Below the pieces are notes generated by a model. That model was not told the DNA's origin and made no database searches. It was given only the letters and a program-made list of their open reading frames with translations. Source: Sva-07 sp963728355 (GTDB taxonomy: Bacteria > Actinomycetota > Acidimicrobiia > Acidimicrobiales > Ilumatobacteraceae). Taken from it: a stretch of 64,000 nucleotides of DNA. The stretch is from the NCBI GenBank assembly GCA_963728355.1, contig CAVSJQ010000012.1:118490-182489 (forward strand). The letters are read 5' to 3'. This document shows positions 8,488 through 15,983 of the stretch, in pieces (the first letter of the stretch is position 1; each line of letters opens with the position of its first letter). The position numbers were made by a program, and so were the translations under genes.

Positions 8488-8790
8488 ATGAGCACCGAGC
8501 CGTCCGCTCAGCGTTCTCTCATCAAGAAGCATCGAGACGAGATCATCGAACTCGTGCACCAGCATCGAGCGCGCTCCATTGCCGTGTTCGGCTCGGTCGC
8601 ACGCGGCGAGGCCACCAGCGACAGTGACATCGACTTCCTCGTCGAGTTCGAACCGTCGAGCTCGTTGCTCGATCTCATCCACCTCGAGGAAGCACTCAGC
8701 GAACTCCTCGGCGTGAGTGTCGATGTCATCTCGGCCGCAGCGCTGCTGGAACGCGACACCGAGATTCGTCGAGACGCCATCGCGCTGTGA
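8488..8790 (+). CDS. mntA: MNT-type nucleotidyltransferase antitoxin, copy 1
   Basis: A 100-residue minimal nucleotidyltransferase. The motif GSVARGEATSDSDIDF fits the GSX10DXD signature of MntA. Family members modify the partner HEPN toxin with AMP and so silence it (known for MntA/HepT). The gene overlaps the next one by GTGA, the usual order of antitoxin before HEPN toxin. A second, related pair lies at 15660-16270 on the other strand. Confidence 0.88.
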   Translation: MSTEPSAQRSLIKKHRDEIIELVHQHRARSIAVFGSVARGEATSDSDIDFLVEFEPSSSLLDLIHLEEALSELLGVSVDVISAAALLERDTEIRRDAIAL

Positions 8791-9122
8791 GCCGATCCGA
8801 CGCGCACCGTCTGGCCGACATGGTGATGGCGATCGACGAGATCGCTGCGATCGTGGAACGAGGTCGTCCAGCCTTCGACGACGACGTTGTGCTTCGTCGT
8901 GCCGTGGAGCGATGTCTCGAGATCATCGGCGAGGCAGCCAAGTCGGTGTCGCCGGCGGTGACCGAGGCACATCCGGAGATTCCATGGTCGGACATGGCCA
9001 AGGTTCGAGACAGGTTGAGCCACCACTACCACCGGGTCGATCAGGGCCAGCTGTGGACGATTGCCTCCGTCGACGTGGCCTCGTCCGCGGCCGACGTTCG
9101 TCGTCCCTCGGCTCAGCTGTGA
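8787..9122 (+). CDS. hepT: HEPN-domain toxin (HepT-like, DUF86), copy 1
   Basis: A 111-residue all-helical HEPN protein. The RX4HXY ribonuclease motif is intact as RDRLSHHY, followed by HRVD. RAVERCLEIIGEAAKSVSP is the family's second-helix signature. The GTG start at 8787 overlaps the stop of the nucleotidyltransferase gene. HepT toxins are RNases neutralised by MntA (known); the motif suggests this copy is active unless modified by its partner. Confidence 0.88.
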   Translation: MSRSDAHRLADMVMAIDEIAAIVERGRPAFDDDVVLRRAVERCLEIIGEAAKSVSPAVTEAHPEIPWSDMAKVRDRLSHHYHRVDQGQLWTIASVDVASSAADVRRPSAQL

Positions 9123-9661
9123 CCTGATCCGCATGTGGCGGTCGTTGCGCGGCGGACGCGACCGTGCATCCCCGACCTTGGGAAGGACCGATGCCGTTGC
9201 TTGTGAACGTTTCCGAGAGGGGTCAGCGTCGATGAGTTTCGTGACCGCGTTGCTCATCAAGAGTGTGCCCGAGGTCGTCGACACCTCGGAACGCGATCCG
9301 CGGACACCCCGCGTTCGTCGGAATCGGCGACAGCGAGCACGGCACGAGTCACAACAGCGAAGCGCGGCTCGATGACGGCTTCGGAAGTGTCTGAGCTGAA
9401 CCGCTCGCCGTTTGTACTGTCGTCGGTGATTCCTGAACGTGCAGCAGTGGATTCGGCCTATCCGAGCCGTGTCCGAGAAATCGGCACGGCGTGGCGGATG
9501 TGACATCCATCGCTCCATTTCCGTCGGTTGTGTCCACTGGTGACCTGGCGGCAGGCGAGTGGTGGGGGACCGCAGGGGAGCCCTTCACATGTCATTACCC
9601 GGAGTGTGCACGGTTACGTTTCGTTCTGTAACAACGCATCTCAGGCGGAGGACTGCGTAGG
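9123..9661. other. 539-bp intergenic stretch, no convincing gene
   Basis: No reading frame here has the codon use or motifs of a gene. The only landmark noted is GTTACGTTTCGTT at 9613-9625, whose near-copy lies inverted at 10150-10162 on the other side of the following gene. It may hold decayed cargo. Confidence 0.5.
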
Positions 9662-10138
9662 TCAGGCCCTGTATCGGTCGCGCTTTGCGGCTCGGCGCCG
9701 ATCAGCGCGATTGAGTCCTTGGAGTTGAGCGGCCGGAGCGGTCAGGGCGATCCGTGCCCGAAGGGCTGCGTTCTCGGCCCTGAGCTCAGCGAAGCCCTCT
9801 CGCAGCAACTCGAGGTCTGCTTCGCGGCGAGCACCGGCGGTGCGCAGGCCGTCCAGTTCCGCACTGGCCCGATCGAGCCTGCGCAGTGTCGATTGATGTC
9901 GTCGACGCTCGGTCTGTAGCGCCGCGTTCGACTCGGACAGCGAGGCCATGGCAGCGACGAGATCGGCCTGCAGCTGCCGGGAGCGTTCGACTGCCCGAGC
10001 GAGATCGTCGCCGTCGACGAGCGCCTCTTCGAACGTCGCCGGCTCCTCCTCGCCGCGATGCCGAGCGCGGAACGCCCGCACTCGGTCGGCGTCCGACCGC
10101 CACTTGCGTGGCCGTCCACCCTTGCCAGGAACCGTCAT
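9662..10138 (-). CDS. coiled-coil protein with a basic GRPRKW N terminus
   Basis: 158 residues. The start KGGRPRKWRSDADRVRAFRARH is basic and AT-hook-like. It is followed by a predicted coiled coil from about residue 30 to 140 (repeated Leu/Ala/Arg/Glu heptads) and a basic tail NRADRRRAAKRDR. The layout recalls small plasmid-type DNA-binding coiled-coil proteins (KfrA-like), but no family signature was recognised and no function is assigned. The ATG at 10138 was chosen over a longer frame reaching 10174. GTTRCGTTTCGTT motifs flank the gene in inverted orientation and could be its own binding sites. Confidence 0.65.
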   Translation of the reverse strand: MTVPGKGGRPRKWRSDADRVRAFRARHRGEEEPATFEEALVDGDDLARAVERSRQLQADLVAAMASLSESNAALQTERRRHQSTLRRLDRASAELDGLRTAGARREADLELLREGFAELRAENAALRARIALTAPAAQLQGLNRADRRRAAKRDRYRA

Positions 10139-10222
10139 GGTGGGAGCGTAACGAAACGCAACGATTGAGTACACCCATCGGGCAATACTCTGTGAGGGGT
10201 GCTGCTGGCTTGGAACCGCAGT

Positions 10223-10310
10223 GATTATGCGGTGGGTCGATCGGGCTCGGAGGCCGCACAGTTCGCCTGTGGGTGTGGCCGGGTCTGTTGCGAACGCGAT
10301 TACCGGGCGG
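10223..10310 (+). repeat. intergenic repeat, type D copy 1
   Basis: The first 45 bases (starting GATTATGCGGTGGGTCGATC) match 56429-56473 at 42 of 45 positions. Both copies also end with a GATTAYCG-type motif 75-80 bases after the start. It lies between the coiled-coil gene and the MazF locus. It is not coding on either strand. Confidence 0.8.
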
Positions 10311-10332
10311 TCCTGACCATTTGGGATAGCAT

Positions 10333-10584
10333 ATGGTCATGGCCCGCCGAGAAGTTCTTGTCCAACTCGACGACGACCTGGTCGCACGGCTCGATCAGCT
10401 TGCGGAGCAGATCGGAACGAACCGGTCCGAGCTGCTTCGCAGGGGCGCCACCGCGGTGATCACCGCCGAAGAACTCGCAACAGCTGACCGAGAGCTCGTC
10501 GCGGGGTACCAGCGTCAGCCGCCCGACCCTGCACTCGTGCAGTCGGCGCGCCGTCTCGCGGCGCGGACCGCGCCGGCGTGGTAG
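10333..10584 (+). CDS. ribbon-helix-helix antitoxin (partner of MazF)
   Basis: 83 residues. An N-terminal RHH fold, REVLVQLDDDLVARLDQLAEQ followed by TNRSELLRRGATAVI, is joined to a short acidic/Pro tail that would bind the toxin. ATG 10333 is used; ATG 10339 is two codons in. It overlaps the start of the downstream MazF gene, as in type II toxin-antitoxin operons. Antitoxins of this kind repress their own promoter, here within 10311-10332. Confidence 0.82.
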   Translation: MVMARREVLVQLDDDLVARLDQLAEQIGTNRSELLRRGATAVITAEELATADRELVAGYQRQPPDPALVQSARRLAARTAPAW

Positions 10585-10901
10585 CTCGAAACGACATCAT
10601 CTGGGCCGATCTCGGGCCTCCCGCTGGACGCCGGCCCGTCTGCATTCTCACCCGTGATGCCGCGATCGCAGTGTTGAGCTCGGTCACGTGCGCACCGATC
10701 GCCCGGACGATCCGTGGTATCCGCACCGAGGTCGAGGTCGGTCCCGAGCAAGGACTGCCCGAGCGCGGCGTCATCACTTGCGACAACGTCATCACGGTGC
10801 CGATCGAAGATCTTGACGATGAACCAGTCGGTCGCCTCGACGAGGTCACGCGGGCGGCACTCGACATCGCGCTGCGGTTCGCGTTGGACATCGTCTACTG
10901 A
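10578..10901 (+). CDS. mazF: MazF/PemK-type mRNA interferase toxin
   Basis: A 107-residue toxin of the MazF fold: NDIIWADLGPPAGRRPVCIL at the start, VTCAPIARTIRGIRTEV, then GVITCDNVITVPIEDL with the conserved C/D-N step, and a closing helix with ALDIALRFALDI. MazF enzymes cut mRNA at short specific sequences (known); this enzyme's sequence preference cannot be read from the DNA. The GTG start at 10578 lies inside the end of the antitoxin gene, so the two are translationally coupled. Confidence 0.9.
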   Translation: MVARNDIIWADLGPPAGRRPVCILTRDAAIAVLSSVTCAPIARTIRGIRTEVEVGPEQGLPERGVITCDNVITVPIEDLDDEPVGRLDEVTRAALDIALRFALDIVY

Positions 10902-10918
10902 GACCCGCCGTCAGGCGA

Positions 10919-11000
10919 GACAGTATCGAGCACTTGCGGCACACAGTGCGCCGGTACGCGAGTGGTCGGTCGAGTGAATCGGTTGAGCGAAGTGTGCGCC
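10919..11000 (+). repeat. possible intergenic repeat behind mazF
   Basis: The non-coding sequence after mazF ends GAGCGAAGTGTGCG, matching the reverse complement of the CCGCACACTTC end of the repeats at 15395 and 63798. The rest is diverged (TATCGAGCAC near the left end). Confidence 0.4.
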
Positions 11001-11024
11001 GGGTCCGTCGACCTCGGCGGGCGA

Positions 11025-11288
11025 TTACGCCGAGAGCTTGGCTGCGTACTTGCGCTGCGCGGCCTGCTTGGACACGCCGAGCATCGCCCCGATCTCGGAC
11101 CAGGATCGATCTGCGTTGCGTGCATCGCGGATCGCGTCGAGCAGCGCCGTGTCGACGTTGTCTCGCTGTTCCACCAGTTCGGCGATGGTCCGCAGCGCTG
11201 CAGTCTTCGCCTCGACGAGATCGTCGGCGTCGACGTCGTCGGCCCAACGCTCAAGGGCGTCGGCTCGTTCTGCACGTGTGGTCGTCAT
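11025..11288 (-). CDS. small HTH protein, probable antitoxin of the broken toxin upstream
   Basis: 87 residues. An acidic N-terminal helical region (RADALERWADDVDADDLVEA) is followed by a C-terminal helix-turn-helix, DARNADRSWSEIGAMLGVSKQAAQRKYAAKL, of the kind found in small actinobacterial antitoxins. The ATG at 11288 overlaps the stop of the upstream reading frame (ATGA), tying it to the disrupted toxin gene at 11285-11521. If it binds DNA it may still autoregulate although its partner appears inactivated. Confidence 0.72.
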   Translation of the reverse strand: MTTTRAERADALERWADDVDADDLVEAKTAALRTIAELVEQRDNVDTALLDAIRDARNADRSWSEIGAMLGVSKQAAQRKYAAKLSA

Positions 11289-11521
11289 GGTGTCCACCAA
11301 CCTTTCAGGAACTTGGATCGAGCCGGCATCGCATGGATGATCGCGACGCCATCGGCGTCATCGACGACGCCGACTTCCAGCGGCTCGCCGCTCGCGGACG
11401 GCCCGATGAACATCGTGACGTCGGCATCGTCGGTCTCGAAGCCTCGTCAGTGGTGTCGCAGTGCATGGAGCATGTCGTCATCGGAGACACCGTGCTTGCG
11501 GGCGCTCGCCTCGATGTCCAC
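11285..11521 (-). pseudogene. toxin gene broken by an in-frame TGA
   Basis: Translation from GTG 11521 reads VDIEASARKHGVSDDDMLHALRHH, then TGA, then RGFETDDADVTMFIGP and EPLEVGVVDDADGVAIIHAMPARSKFL to a stop that overlaps the HTH gene. Start, frame and end are all intact except for the single TGA after codon 24, where a Trp or Arg codon would fit. The sequence resembles small actinobacterial toxins (phrases like HGISDEDILHA, IGP, EIGVV and HAMPLRPKF), recalled from the family rather than searched. It is most likely a recently inactivated toxin; a sequencing error or readthrough is possible. Confidence 0.7.
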
Positions 11522-11666
11522 CTAGTCAGGCTACGCAGTGGACACCGCACCGTCAACATCTGTTGACGGCAGTCGCAGTAATGTTCCGATCGGCCCGTAC
11601 ATCGCGCCGGCGATGCAGCGCGGGCGTGAGCATTTCAGTCCGGGATTACCGAGCGGGTTTCGGGGC

Positions 11667-12068
11667 TCAGTTCCGGAAGGCGATCCGTTCGCGGAGCCAG
11701 TTTGCGAGCCAGTTCTCGTCGACCTCGCGGCCGGCCACGGCGAGCATTGCGTCGACGGCGTGGTCGGTGTCGGGATGCTCGTCGTTCCATGACCCGTCGT
11801 TGAGGTCGATGAACAGCACGAGACATGCCCACGCTGCGCGCTTGTTGCCGTCGGGCAACGGATGATTCCAGGCGATCCGGCATGCGAGCACGGCGGCCTT
11901 GTCGTACAGGTCTGGGTAGAAGTCGGTGTCGCCGGAGCCGGCCTGGGGTGCGTGTAGGGCGGAGTCGGCGAGCTCGACCCGGCTGGCCTTGATGAGCGTT
12001 GCGGCGTTGATGCCGGTGACGTGCTCGGCGAGGTACCAGAACTCAGCGAAGCTGAGAGAGCGGGTCAC
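11667..12068 (-). CDS. doc: Doc-type Fic-domain toxin
   Basis: A 133-residue Fic/Doc protein with the active-site loop HPLPDGNKRAAW (HxxxDGNKR, Doc variant). It also carries the family's preceding helix DLYDKAAVLACRIAWN and an N-terminal LSFAEFWYLAEHVTG. Doc toxins phosphorylate EF-Tu (known for phage P1 Doc). The GTG start at 12068 overlaps the stop of the upstream antitoxin gene (GTGA), so the two form one operon. Confidence 0.88.
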   Translation of the reverse strand: MTRSLSFAEFWYLAEHVTGINAATLIKASRVELADSALHAPQAGSGDTDFYPDLYDKAAVLACRIAWNHPLPDGNKRAAWACLVLFIDLNDGSWNDEHPDTDHAVDAMLAVAGREVDENWLANWLRERIAFRN

Positions 12069-12274
12069 TTGGCGAGGCGGTCGAGGATCTCCCGGTCGCG
12101 CTCGAGCAGTTTCTTGGCGCGTGCGGTGAAGTCGTCGTCGGAGCGGACTCGTTCGATCTCGGCGGCGAGTGCGTCGATGATGAGTTGGTTGACGCTGTCG
12201 CCTCGGACTCGGGCGACAGCCTCTGCGTCGTCGGCGAGGTCGTCGGGCAACCGGACGGTGGTCTGCTTTGCCAT
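12065..12274 (-). CDS. ribbon-helix-helix antitoxin of the Doc toxin
   Basis: 69 residues: an RHH N terminus (KQTTVRLPDDLADDAEAVARV, then SVNQLIIDALAAEIERV) and a charged C-terminal helix (FTARAKKLLERDREILDRL) likely to block the Fic groove. It replaces the Phd-type antitoxin usual in Phd/Doc. A near-perfect palindrome directly upstream of its ATG is the likely autoregulatory operator. Confidence 0.85.
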   Translation of the reverse strand: MAKQTTVRLPDDLADDAEAVARVRGDSVNQLIIDALAAEIERVRSDDDFTARAKKLLERDREILDRLAK

Positions 12275-12276
12275 GA

Positions 12277-12294
12277 CATCATGATATCACGATG
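12277..12294. promoter_or_regulatory. palindromic operator at the antitoxin-doc promoter
   Basis: CATCATGATATCACGATG is symmetric at 16 of 18 positions around TGATATCA. It lies three bases upstream of the antitoxin ATG on the minus strand. RHH antitoxins commonly bind such sites. Confidence 0.55.
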
Positions 12295-12404
12295 CGATTC
12301 GGCGAACTGTTGCAGTTCGATGGTGCATATCGCCGGTACTGCAGTACACGATGGTGCGGCCCTGCACGTGATTACCGGGCGCGCTCCACCACCCATGATA
12401 TCGG

Positions 12405-12431
12405 GTTGGATCTATATCGTGTTGGGTCTAT
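12405..12431 (+). promoter_or_regulatory. direct repeats upstream of higB
   Basis: GTTGGATCTAT (12405) and GTTGGGTCTAT (12421) are repeated with a 16-base step and end 10 bases before the higB ATG. They are likely promoter or operator elements of the HigBA operon. Confidence 0.45.
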
Positions 12432-12440
12432 GCTGGGTGG

Positions 12441-12827
12441 ATGGCGTGGGAGATCAACGGCACCGATCAGTTCGCTGATTGGTACTCCTCGCTGACCGAG
12501 GCCGAGCAAGACGCCGTCATCGCGGTGGTCGAGTTCTTGGCCGAGCAAGGACCGCAGCTCGATCGGCCACATGCTGATCGGATCAAAGGCTCCCGCTACC
12601 ACAACTTGAAAGAACTCCGGCCCCGTGGCGCTGCCAAGAACTGTCGGGTGTTGTTCATCTTCGACCCGCGACGCCAAGCCGTTCTTCTCGTTGGCGGCGA
12701 CAAGACCGGCCAGTGGGCGAAGTGGTACCGGACTGCGATCCCCGAAGCTGAGCGCCTGTACGAGGACTACCTGGAAGAACTAGACGCGTTGGGCCTTCTC
12801 AACGACACGGACGAACAAGGAGACTGA
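12441..12827 (+). CDS. higB: HigB/RelE-type toxin
   Basis: A 128-residue toxin of the RelE/HigB (Gp49-like) family: WEINGTDQFADWYSSLTEAEQDAVIA, GPQLDRPHADRIKGSRYHNLKELRP, then CRVLFIFDPRRQAVLLVGGDK and a basic WAKWYRTAIPEAERLY tail. The order toxin before antitoxin is that of HigBA. HigB enzymes cleave mRNA on the ribosome (known). The XRE-type antitoxin gene starts 3 bases after the stop. Confidence 0.88.
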   Translation: MAWEINGTDQFADWYSSLTEAEQDAVIAVVEFLAEQGPQLDRPHADRIKGSRYHNLKELRPRGAAKNCRVLFIFDPRRQAVLLVGGDKTGQWAKWYRTAIPEAERLYEDYLEELDALGLLNDTDEQGD

Positions 12828-12829
12828 CC

Positions 12830-13138
12830 ATGGGACATCGCAAGTTCGCTGACATCGTCGGCGTGATCGACGACGAGCGTCGAGCCCGCATCGAGGTCAT
12901 CAAAGAGGAAGCACGTGCTGACGCTGTGGCGTTCAATCTCGCTGAGCTCCGACGCCACCGTTCGCTCACACAGGTGGAGTTGGCCGAACGGCTGCAACGC
13001 GCCCAGGCATCGATCTCGGCCATGGAAACCGCCGACGACAACCTGTTGTCCACCTGGCGTGCGGTGGTGGAGAGCATGGGCGGTCACCTCGAGCTCGTGG
13101 CCGTGTTCGACGACGAACGTATCGCCATCCCTACCTGA
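12830..13138 (+). CDS. higA: HigA-type XRE-family antitoxin
   Basis: 102 residues with a Cro/C1-type helix-turn-helix at about residues 40-75 (LRRHRSLTQVELAERLQRAQASISAMETADDN), followed by a short beta tail (GGHLELVAVFDDERIAI). It immediately follows higB and should bind both the toxin and the promoter repeats at 12405-12431. Confidence 0.88.
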   Translation: MGHRKFADIVGVIDDERRARIEVIKEEARADAVAFNLAELRRHRSLTQVELAERLQRAQASISAMETADDNLLSTWRAVVESMGGHLELVAVFDDERIAIPT

Positions 13139-13211
13139 CTCTCGGGCACCCAGATCGCAGCACGCTCCGCAATGGTTCCGACGGCGCGTGCATCGCTTCG
13201 CAGATCTTTGT

Positions 13212-13775
13212 ATGGATTCGGTGGAGTTCTTCGTGAATGTGGGTGTGAGAGCGACAGAGTTGACTGGCATGGAGGAGGGGCAACCACCTCGGGTTGGGGA
13301 TCGTTCTGCTCAGGGTGCCTCATCTGGTCGGATCGATGCCGAGTTCACGGCGTTCTACAGGGCTGAACATGACGCTCAGGTTCGACGGGCGGCTCTGCTC
13401 GTCGGCTCTGACGATGCCGGAAACGACATTGTTCACGACGCCCTCGTGGCGATGCTGCGCCGATGGGATTCGATTGCCGACCCTGCCCCGTATCTCAACC
13501 GTGCGGTGCTCAACGGCTGTCGTGACATGGGTCGACGCAACGTTGTGGACCGCCGAGCAATCCGCAAGCTCCATACCCAAGAGGGTCAGCGGCCGAACGA
13601 GGTGCTCTTCGATGTCATCGGGCGGTTGCCGTTCAATCAGCGAGCCGCGGTGGTGATGCGCTTCTACGAACGGATGACCGAGTCGGAGATCGCCGCTGCT
13701 CTCGACTGCAAACCGGGATCGGTCGGACCATGGATCCACCGGGCTCTCACCGCCATGCGAAAGGAACTGTCATGA
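13212..13775 (+). CDS. ECF/SigE-like sigma-70 family factor, pair 1
   Basis: 187 residues. Sigma region 2 runs from about residue 45 (EFTAFYRAEHDAQVRRAALLVGSDDAGNDIVHDALVAMLRRW) and region 4 lies at the C terminus (VIGRLPFNQRAAVVMRFYERMTESEIAAALDCKPGSVGPWIHRALTAMRK, a clear HTH). This order and size fit ECF factors of the SigE-like type. ATG 13212 is used; ATG 13269 would drop 19 weakly conserved residues. Its stop overlaps the start of a membrane protein gene (ATGA), the usual place for an anti-sigma partner. Confidence 0.85.
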   Translation: MDSVEFFVNVGVRATELTGMEEGQPPRVGDRSAQGASSGRIDAEFTAFYRAEHDAQVRRAALLVGSDDAGNDIVHDALVAMLRRWDSIADPAPYLNRAVLNGCRDMGRRNVVDRRAIRKLHTQEGQRPNEVLFDVIGRLPFNQRAAVVMRFYERMTESEIAAALDCKPGSVGPWIHRALTAMRKELS

Positions 13776-14812
13776 CCAACATCGACGAACAGCTGATCGT
13801 TGCATTGGAGCGACGAGCGAACAGCGTGGTGGTGCGAGACGATCTGGATTTGATTCTCGGTGGCGTGAACGTGATTCGTTTCGCCGACTCTGCAGTCCCG
13901 TCTCGGCGCCGACGCCCTCCCGTGTGGCTTGTCGCTGCGGCAGGGTTGGTCGCTGTCAGCGCAGGGTTGGTGTGGGCGCAGACGGTACGCAACGAGCCCG
14001 CGTCGACGTCACAGCAATCCTCCCAGACGGACGGTGCCATGACGCTCCCGGAGGTTGGTGCAGGACCGTGGGCGCTGCCAGATTCGGCGAACCGGGATCG
14101 CATCGATGCGTTTCCCATCGTGGACGATCTCCCCGATTCTGCATTCGCTGGTTTCAGCGATCGGACCGATGTCTCGTGGATCGGAGCGATCGGCACGCTG
14201 CAACCCGACGGTGTCCCCCGCCCGCTCGTCGCCGTCTCCACGTTCCCCAACGGCCAGGAGCCGTTCCCCGATGCCGTTCCTGGTCGAATCGATGGGGTCT
14301 CCGAAGTCGTGTTCGACGACGACGCCGCGACGCTCACCTGGTCCGTTGACGGCACCCCGCTGACGATGACCGGCGCAGACCTCGACACCATGTACTCGCT
14401 CGTGGAACACATCGCGCCAACCGCCGAGGGTGCCGACCGCGGCGGCTACGTCATCGTCGGCGAACTACCAGCTGGGCTCGTTGAACTCGTCTCACCGTAC
14501 GAGTTAGTGCCGATGACGTTCCCAACCATCAACTCTGAGACCGGTGAGTTCTCCGTGAGCGTCGACAACGGGCCGTTCCTCGCCGTTCTTGGCGCAACCG
14601 GTGCGGCCGAGTGGGAACCCATCACGATCAACTCGCTCAACGGGTTCATCTCACCAGGCGAGCAGCCGCTCATCACCCTCGCTTTGAGCGGTGACGAGGT
14701 CATGTACGTCTCCAGCGGCACCAAAACCAGAGATGAACTCATCGAGTTTGCCGGGACAATCCGAATCGGAGACGAATCTGAATTCCGCTCACTCAGGGGG
14801 GCAGCCGACTGA
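13772..14812 (+). CDS. single-pass membrane protein coupled to sigma factor 1
   Basis: 346 residues. A short cytoplasmic N terminus (about 50 residues) is followed by one transmembrane helix (PVWLVAAAGLVAVSAGLVWA) and about 270 extracytoplasmic residues rich in Asp, Pro and Thr with no recognised domain. Position and coupling to the sigma gene suggest an anti-sigma or sensor role, but no zinc-binding anti-sigma motif (HxxxCxxC) is present. The layout is the same as the second pair at 17546-19661. Confidence 0.65.
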   Translation: MTNIDEQLIVALERRANSVVVRDDLDLILGGVNVIRFADSAVPSRRRRPPVWLVAAAGLVAVSAGLVWAQTVRNEPASTSQQSSQTDGAMTLPEVGAGPWALPDSANRDRIDAFPIVDDLPDSAFAGFSDRTDVSWIGAIGTLQPDGVPRPLVAVSTFPNGQEPFPDAVPGRIDGVSEVVFDDDAATLTWSVDGTPLTMTGADLDTMYSLVEHIAPTAEGADRGGYVIVGELPAGLVELVSPYELVPMTFPTINSETGEFSVSVDNGPFLAVLGATGAAEWEPITINSLNGFISPGEQPLITLALSGDEVMYVSSGTKTRDELIEFAGTIRIGDESEFRSLRGAAD

Positions 14813-14950
14813 CCGACCCCACGACGCCGGAGCACAGCCTCATTGAAACTCGCCATTGCCGACGAGTGGCGGGCCACTCAGCGATCGGTCGAGGGCACCG
14901 CTGCCACAGATCGCAAGTCGTGTGGTCGAACGGCGGTCTACGATGCCACC

Positions 14951-15346
14951 ATGCGTCTGCGTCCGATGCTGCAGGTGAGCGATGTCGTCGTTGCGAGCCG
15001 GTGGTATCAGGATGCGCTCGGGTTGACGTCGGGTCACGGCGGTGACGAGTTCGAGATGCTGTTCTCTGGTGACAACCTCGTGCTGCAGCTCCACCGCCTC
15101 GACGCGCACGAGCACGGATTTCTCCAGCCGGACGAGTCCGATGTCCGCGGCGCCGGCGTGTCGCTGTGGTTCGAGACGTCAGATCGGACTGCGTTTCAGG
15201 CGCTTTTCGAACGCGCTGAATCGTCGGGCGCGACCATCCTCGAGCGGCCTCACTGGAATCGGCTGGCTCACCACCACGAGGCGACGATGGTTGATGCCGA
15301 GGGGTACATCGTGGTGATCCACAGCCCCTTCGAAACTGACGGCTGA
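14951..15346 (+). CDS. VOC-superfamily (glyoxalase/bleomycin resistance-like) protein
   Basis: 131 residues with the two beta-alpha-beta-beta-beta halves of the VOC fold: MRLRPMLQVSDVVVASRWYQDALGL opens the first, GAGVSLWFETSDRTAFQALFERA the second, and ATMVDAEGYIVVIHSPF closes the second. A Glu in the closing strand and His residues in LAHHHEA could bind metal. ATG 14951 removes an upstream extension not found in the family. The substrate is unknown; such proteins include dioxygenases, isomerases and drug-binding proteins. Confidence 0.82.
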   Translation: MRLRPMLQVSDVVVASRWYQDALGLTSGHGGDEFEMLFSGDNLVLQLHRLDAHEHGFLQPDESDVRGAGVSLWFETSDRTAFQALFERAESSGATILERPHWNRLAHHHEATMVDAEGYIVVIHSPFETDG

Positions 15347-15659
15347 TCCGGCCAGTCTGTGCTCCTGGTTGCGGGCGGGCGATGCTCACCGATGCCGCAC
15401 ACTTCGGCGCGCAGAATCACGACGCTCAGACGGAGAATGCTGTGCGACTGCGGCCCAAGCCGCACACCGCATAATCCCCGAGACCATCGCCGAACCAGTG
15501 ACGGTCGGTGGTCGCGTTGCGAGCGGCAGCTCGACGCCGTCGACCTGACCGAGTGCGCCGGTTCCCGAGTAGTCGATCGTGCGTTGTCATCCGTGATTTC
15601 CGGGCGGGTTTCCAGCCCTGCCTGCGAGTGGCCGCTGCGTAACCGTCCGGGTCCCGGGA
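15347..15659. other. 313-bp non-coding stretch with an intergenic repeat
   Basis: No gene seen. It contains the repeat at 15395-15480 and, further on, GTGATTTCCGGGCGGGTTTC near 15591, similar to GGGATTACCGAGCGGGTTTC near 11642 and GCGATTACCGGGCGG near 10296. Confidence 0.6.
15395..15480 (-). repeat. intergenic repeat, type A
   Basis: The plus strand begins CCGCACACTTC, carries GCAGAATCAC, and ends GGCCCAAGCCGCACACCGCA followed by TAATCCCCG. Read on the minus strand it starts GATTATGCGGTG, the same 12 bases that open the repeat at 10223. Copies with the same ends lie at 61632 and 63798. Each of the three follows the 3' end of a plus-strand accessory gene. Confidence 0.7.
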
Positions 15660-15983
15660 CTACTGCGCCGAGAGTTCGGCGAGGAGTTTCGGGATGTCGT
15701 CGGTGGCGATGGTCCACAGTTGGTCCATGTCGACCCGGTGGTAGTGGTGTGCGATCAGGTGGCGAAGGTTGATGATGTGCCGCCACGACACTTCGGAATG
15801 CTCCTTCTTGAAACCCTCGGACAGTGCGTTCGATGCCTCGCCGATGATCTCCAGCAAGCGCTCAGCCGCACGTTGTCGAGTCCAGTCCGCATCGAAGGCA
15901 TCGCGGCCGGCGGCCACGAGTTCGCCGAGTTGCTGGGCGGCCTCGACGATGTCGGCCACGCGCAGGTCGTCACTCCTGCTCAA
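15660..15983 (-). CDS. hepT: HEPN-domain toxin (HepT-like), copy 2
   Basis: A 107-residue HEPN protein related to the one at 8787: RAAERLLEIIGEASNALSEGF and the RX4HXY motif RHLIAHHY followed by HRVD. The TTG start at 15983 overlaps the stop of the upstream nucleotidyltransferase gene. The active motif is intact, so this pair looks functional. It is diverged from copy 1 over most of its length, so it is not a recent duplicate. Confidence 0.86.
   Translation of the reverse strand: MSRSDDLRVADIVEAAQQLGELVAAGRDAFDADWTRQRAAERLLEIIGEASNALSEGFKKEHSEVSWRHIINLRHLIAHHYHRVDMDQLWTIATDDIPKLLAELSAQ

Noticed and set aside
9123..9661. Protein gene in the gap behind hepT
   Set aside because: Frames on both strands are short, with poor start signals and no motifs.
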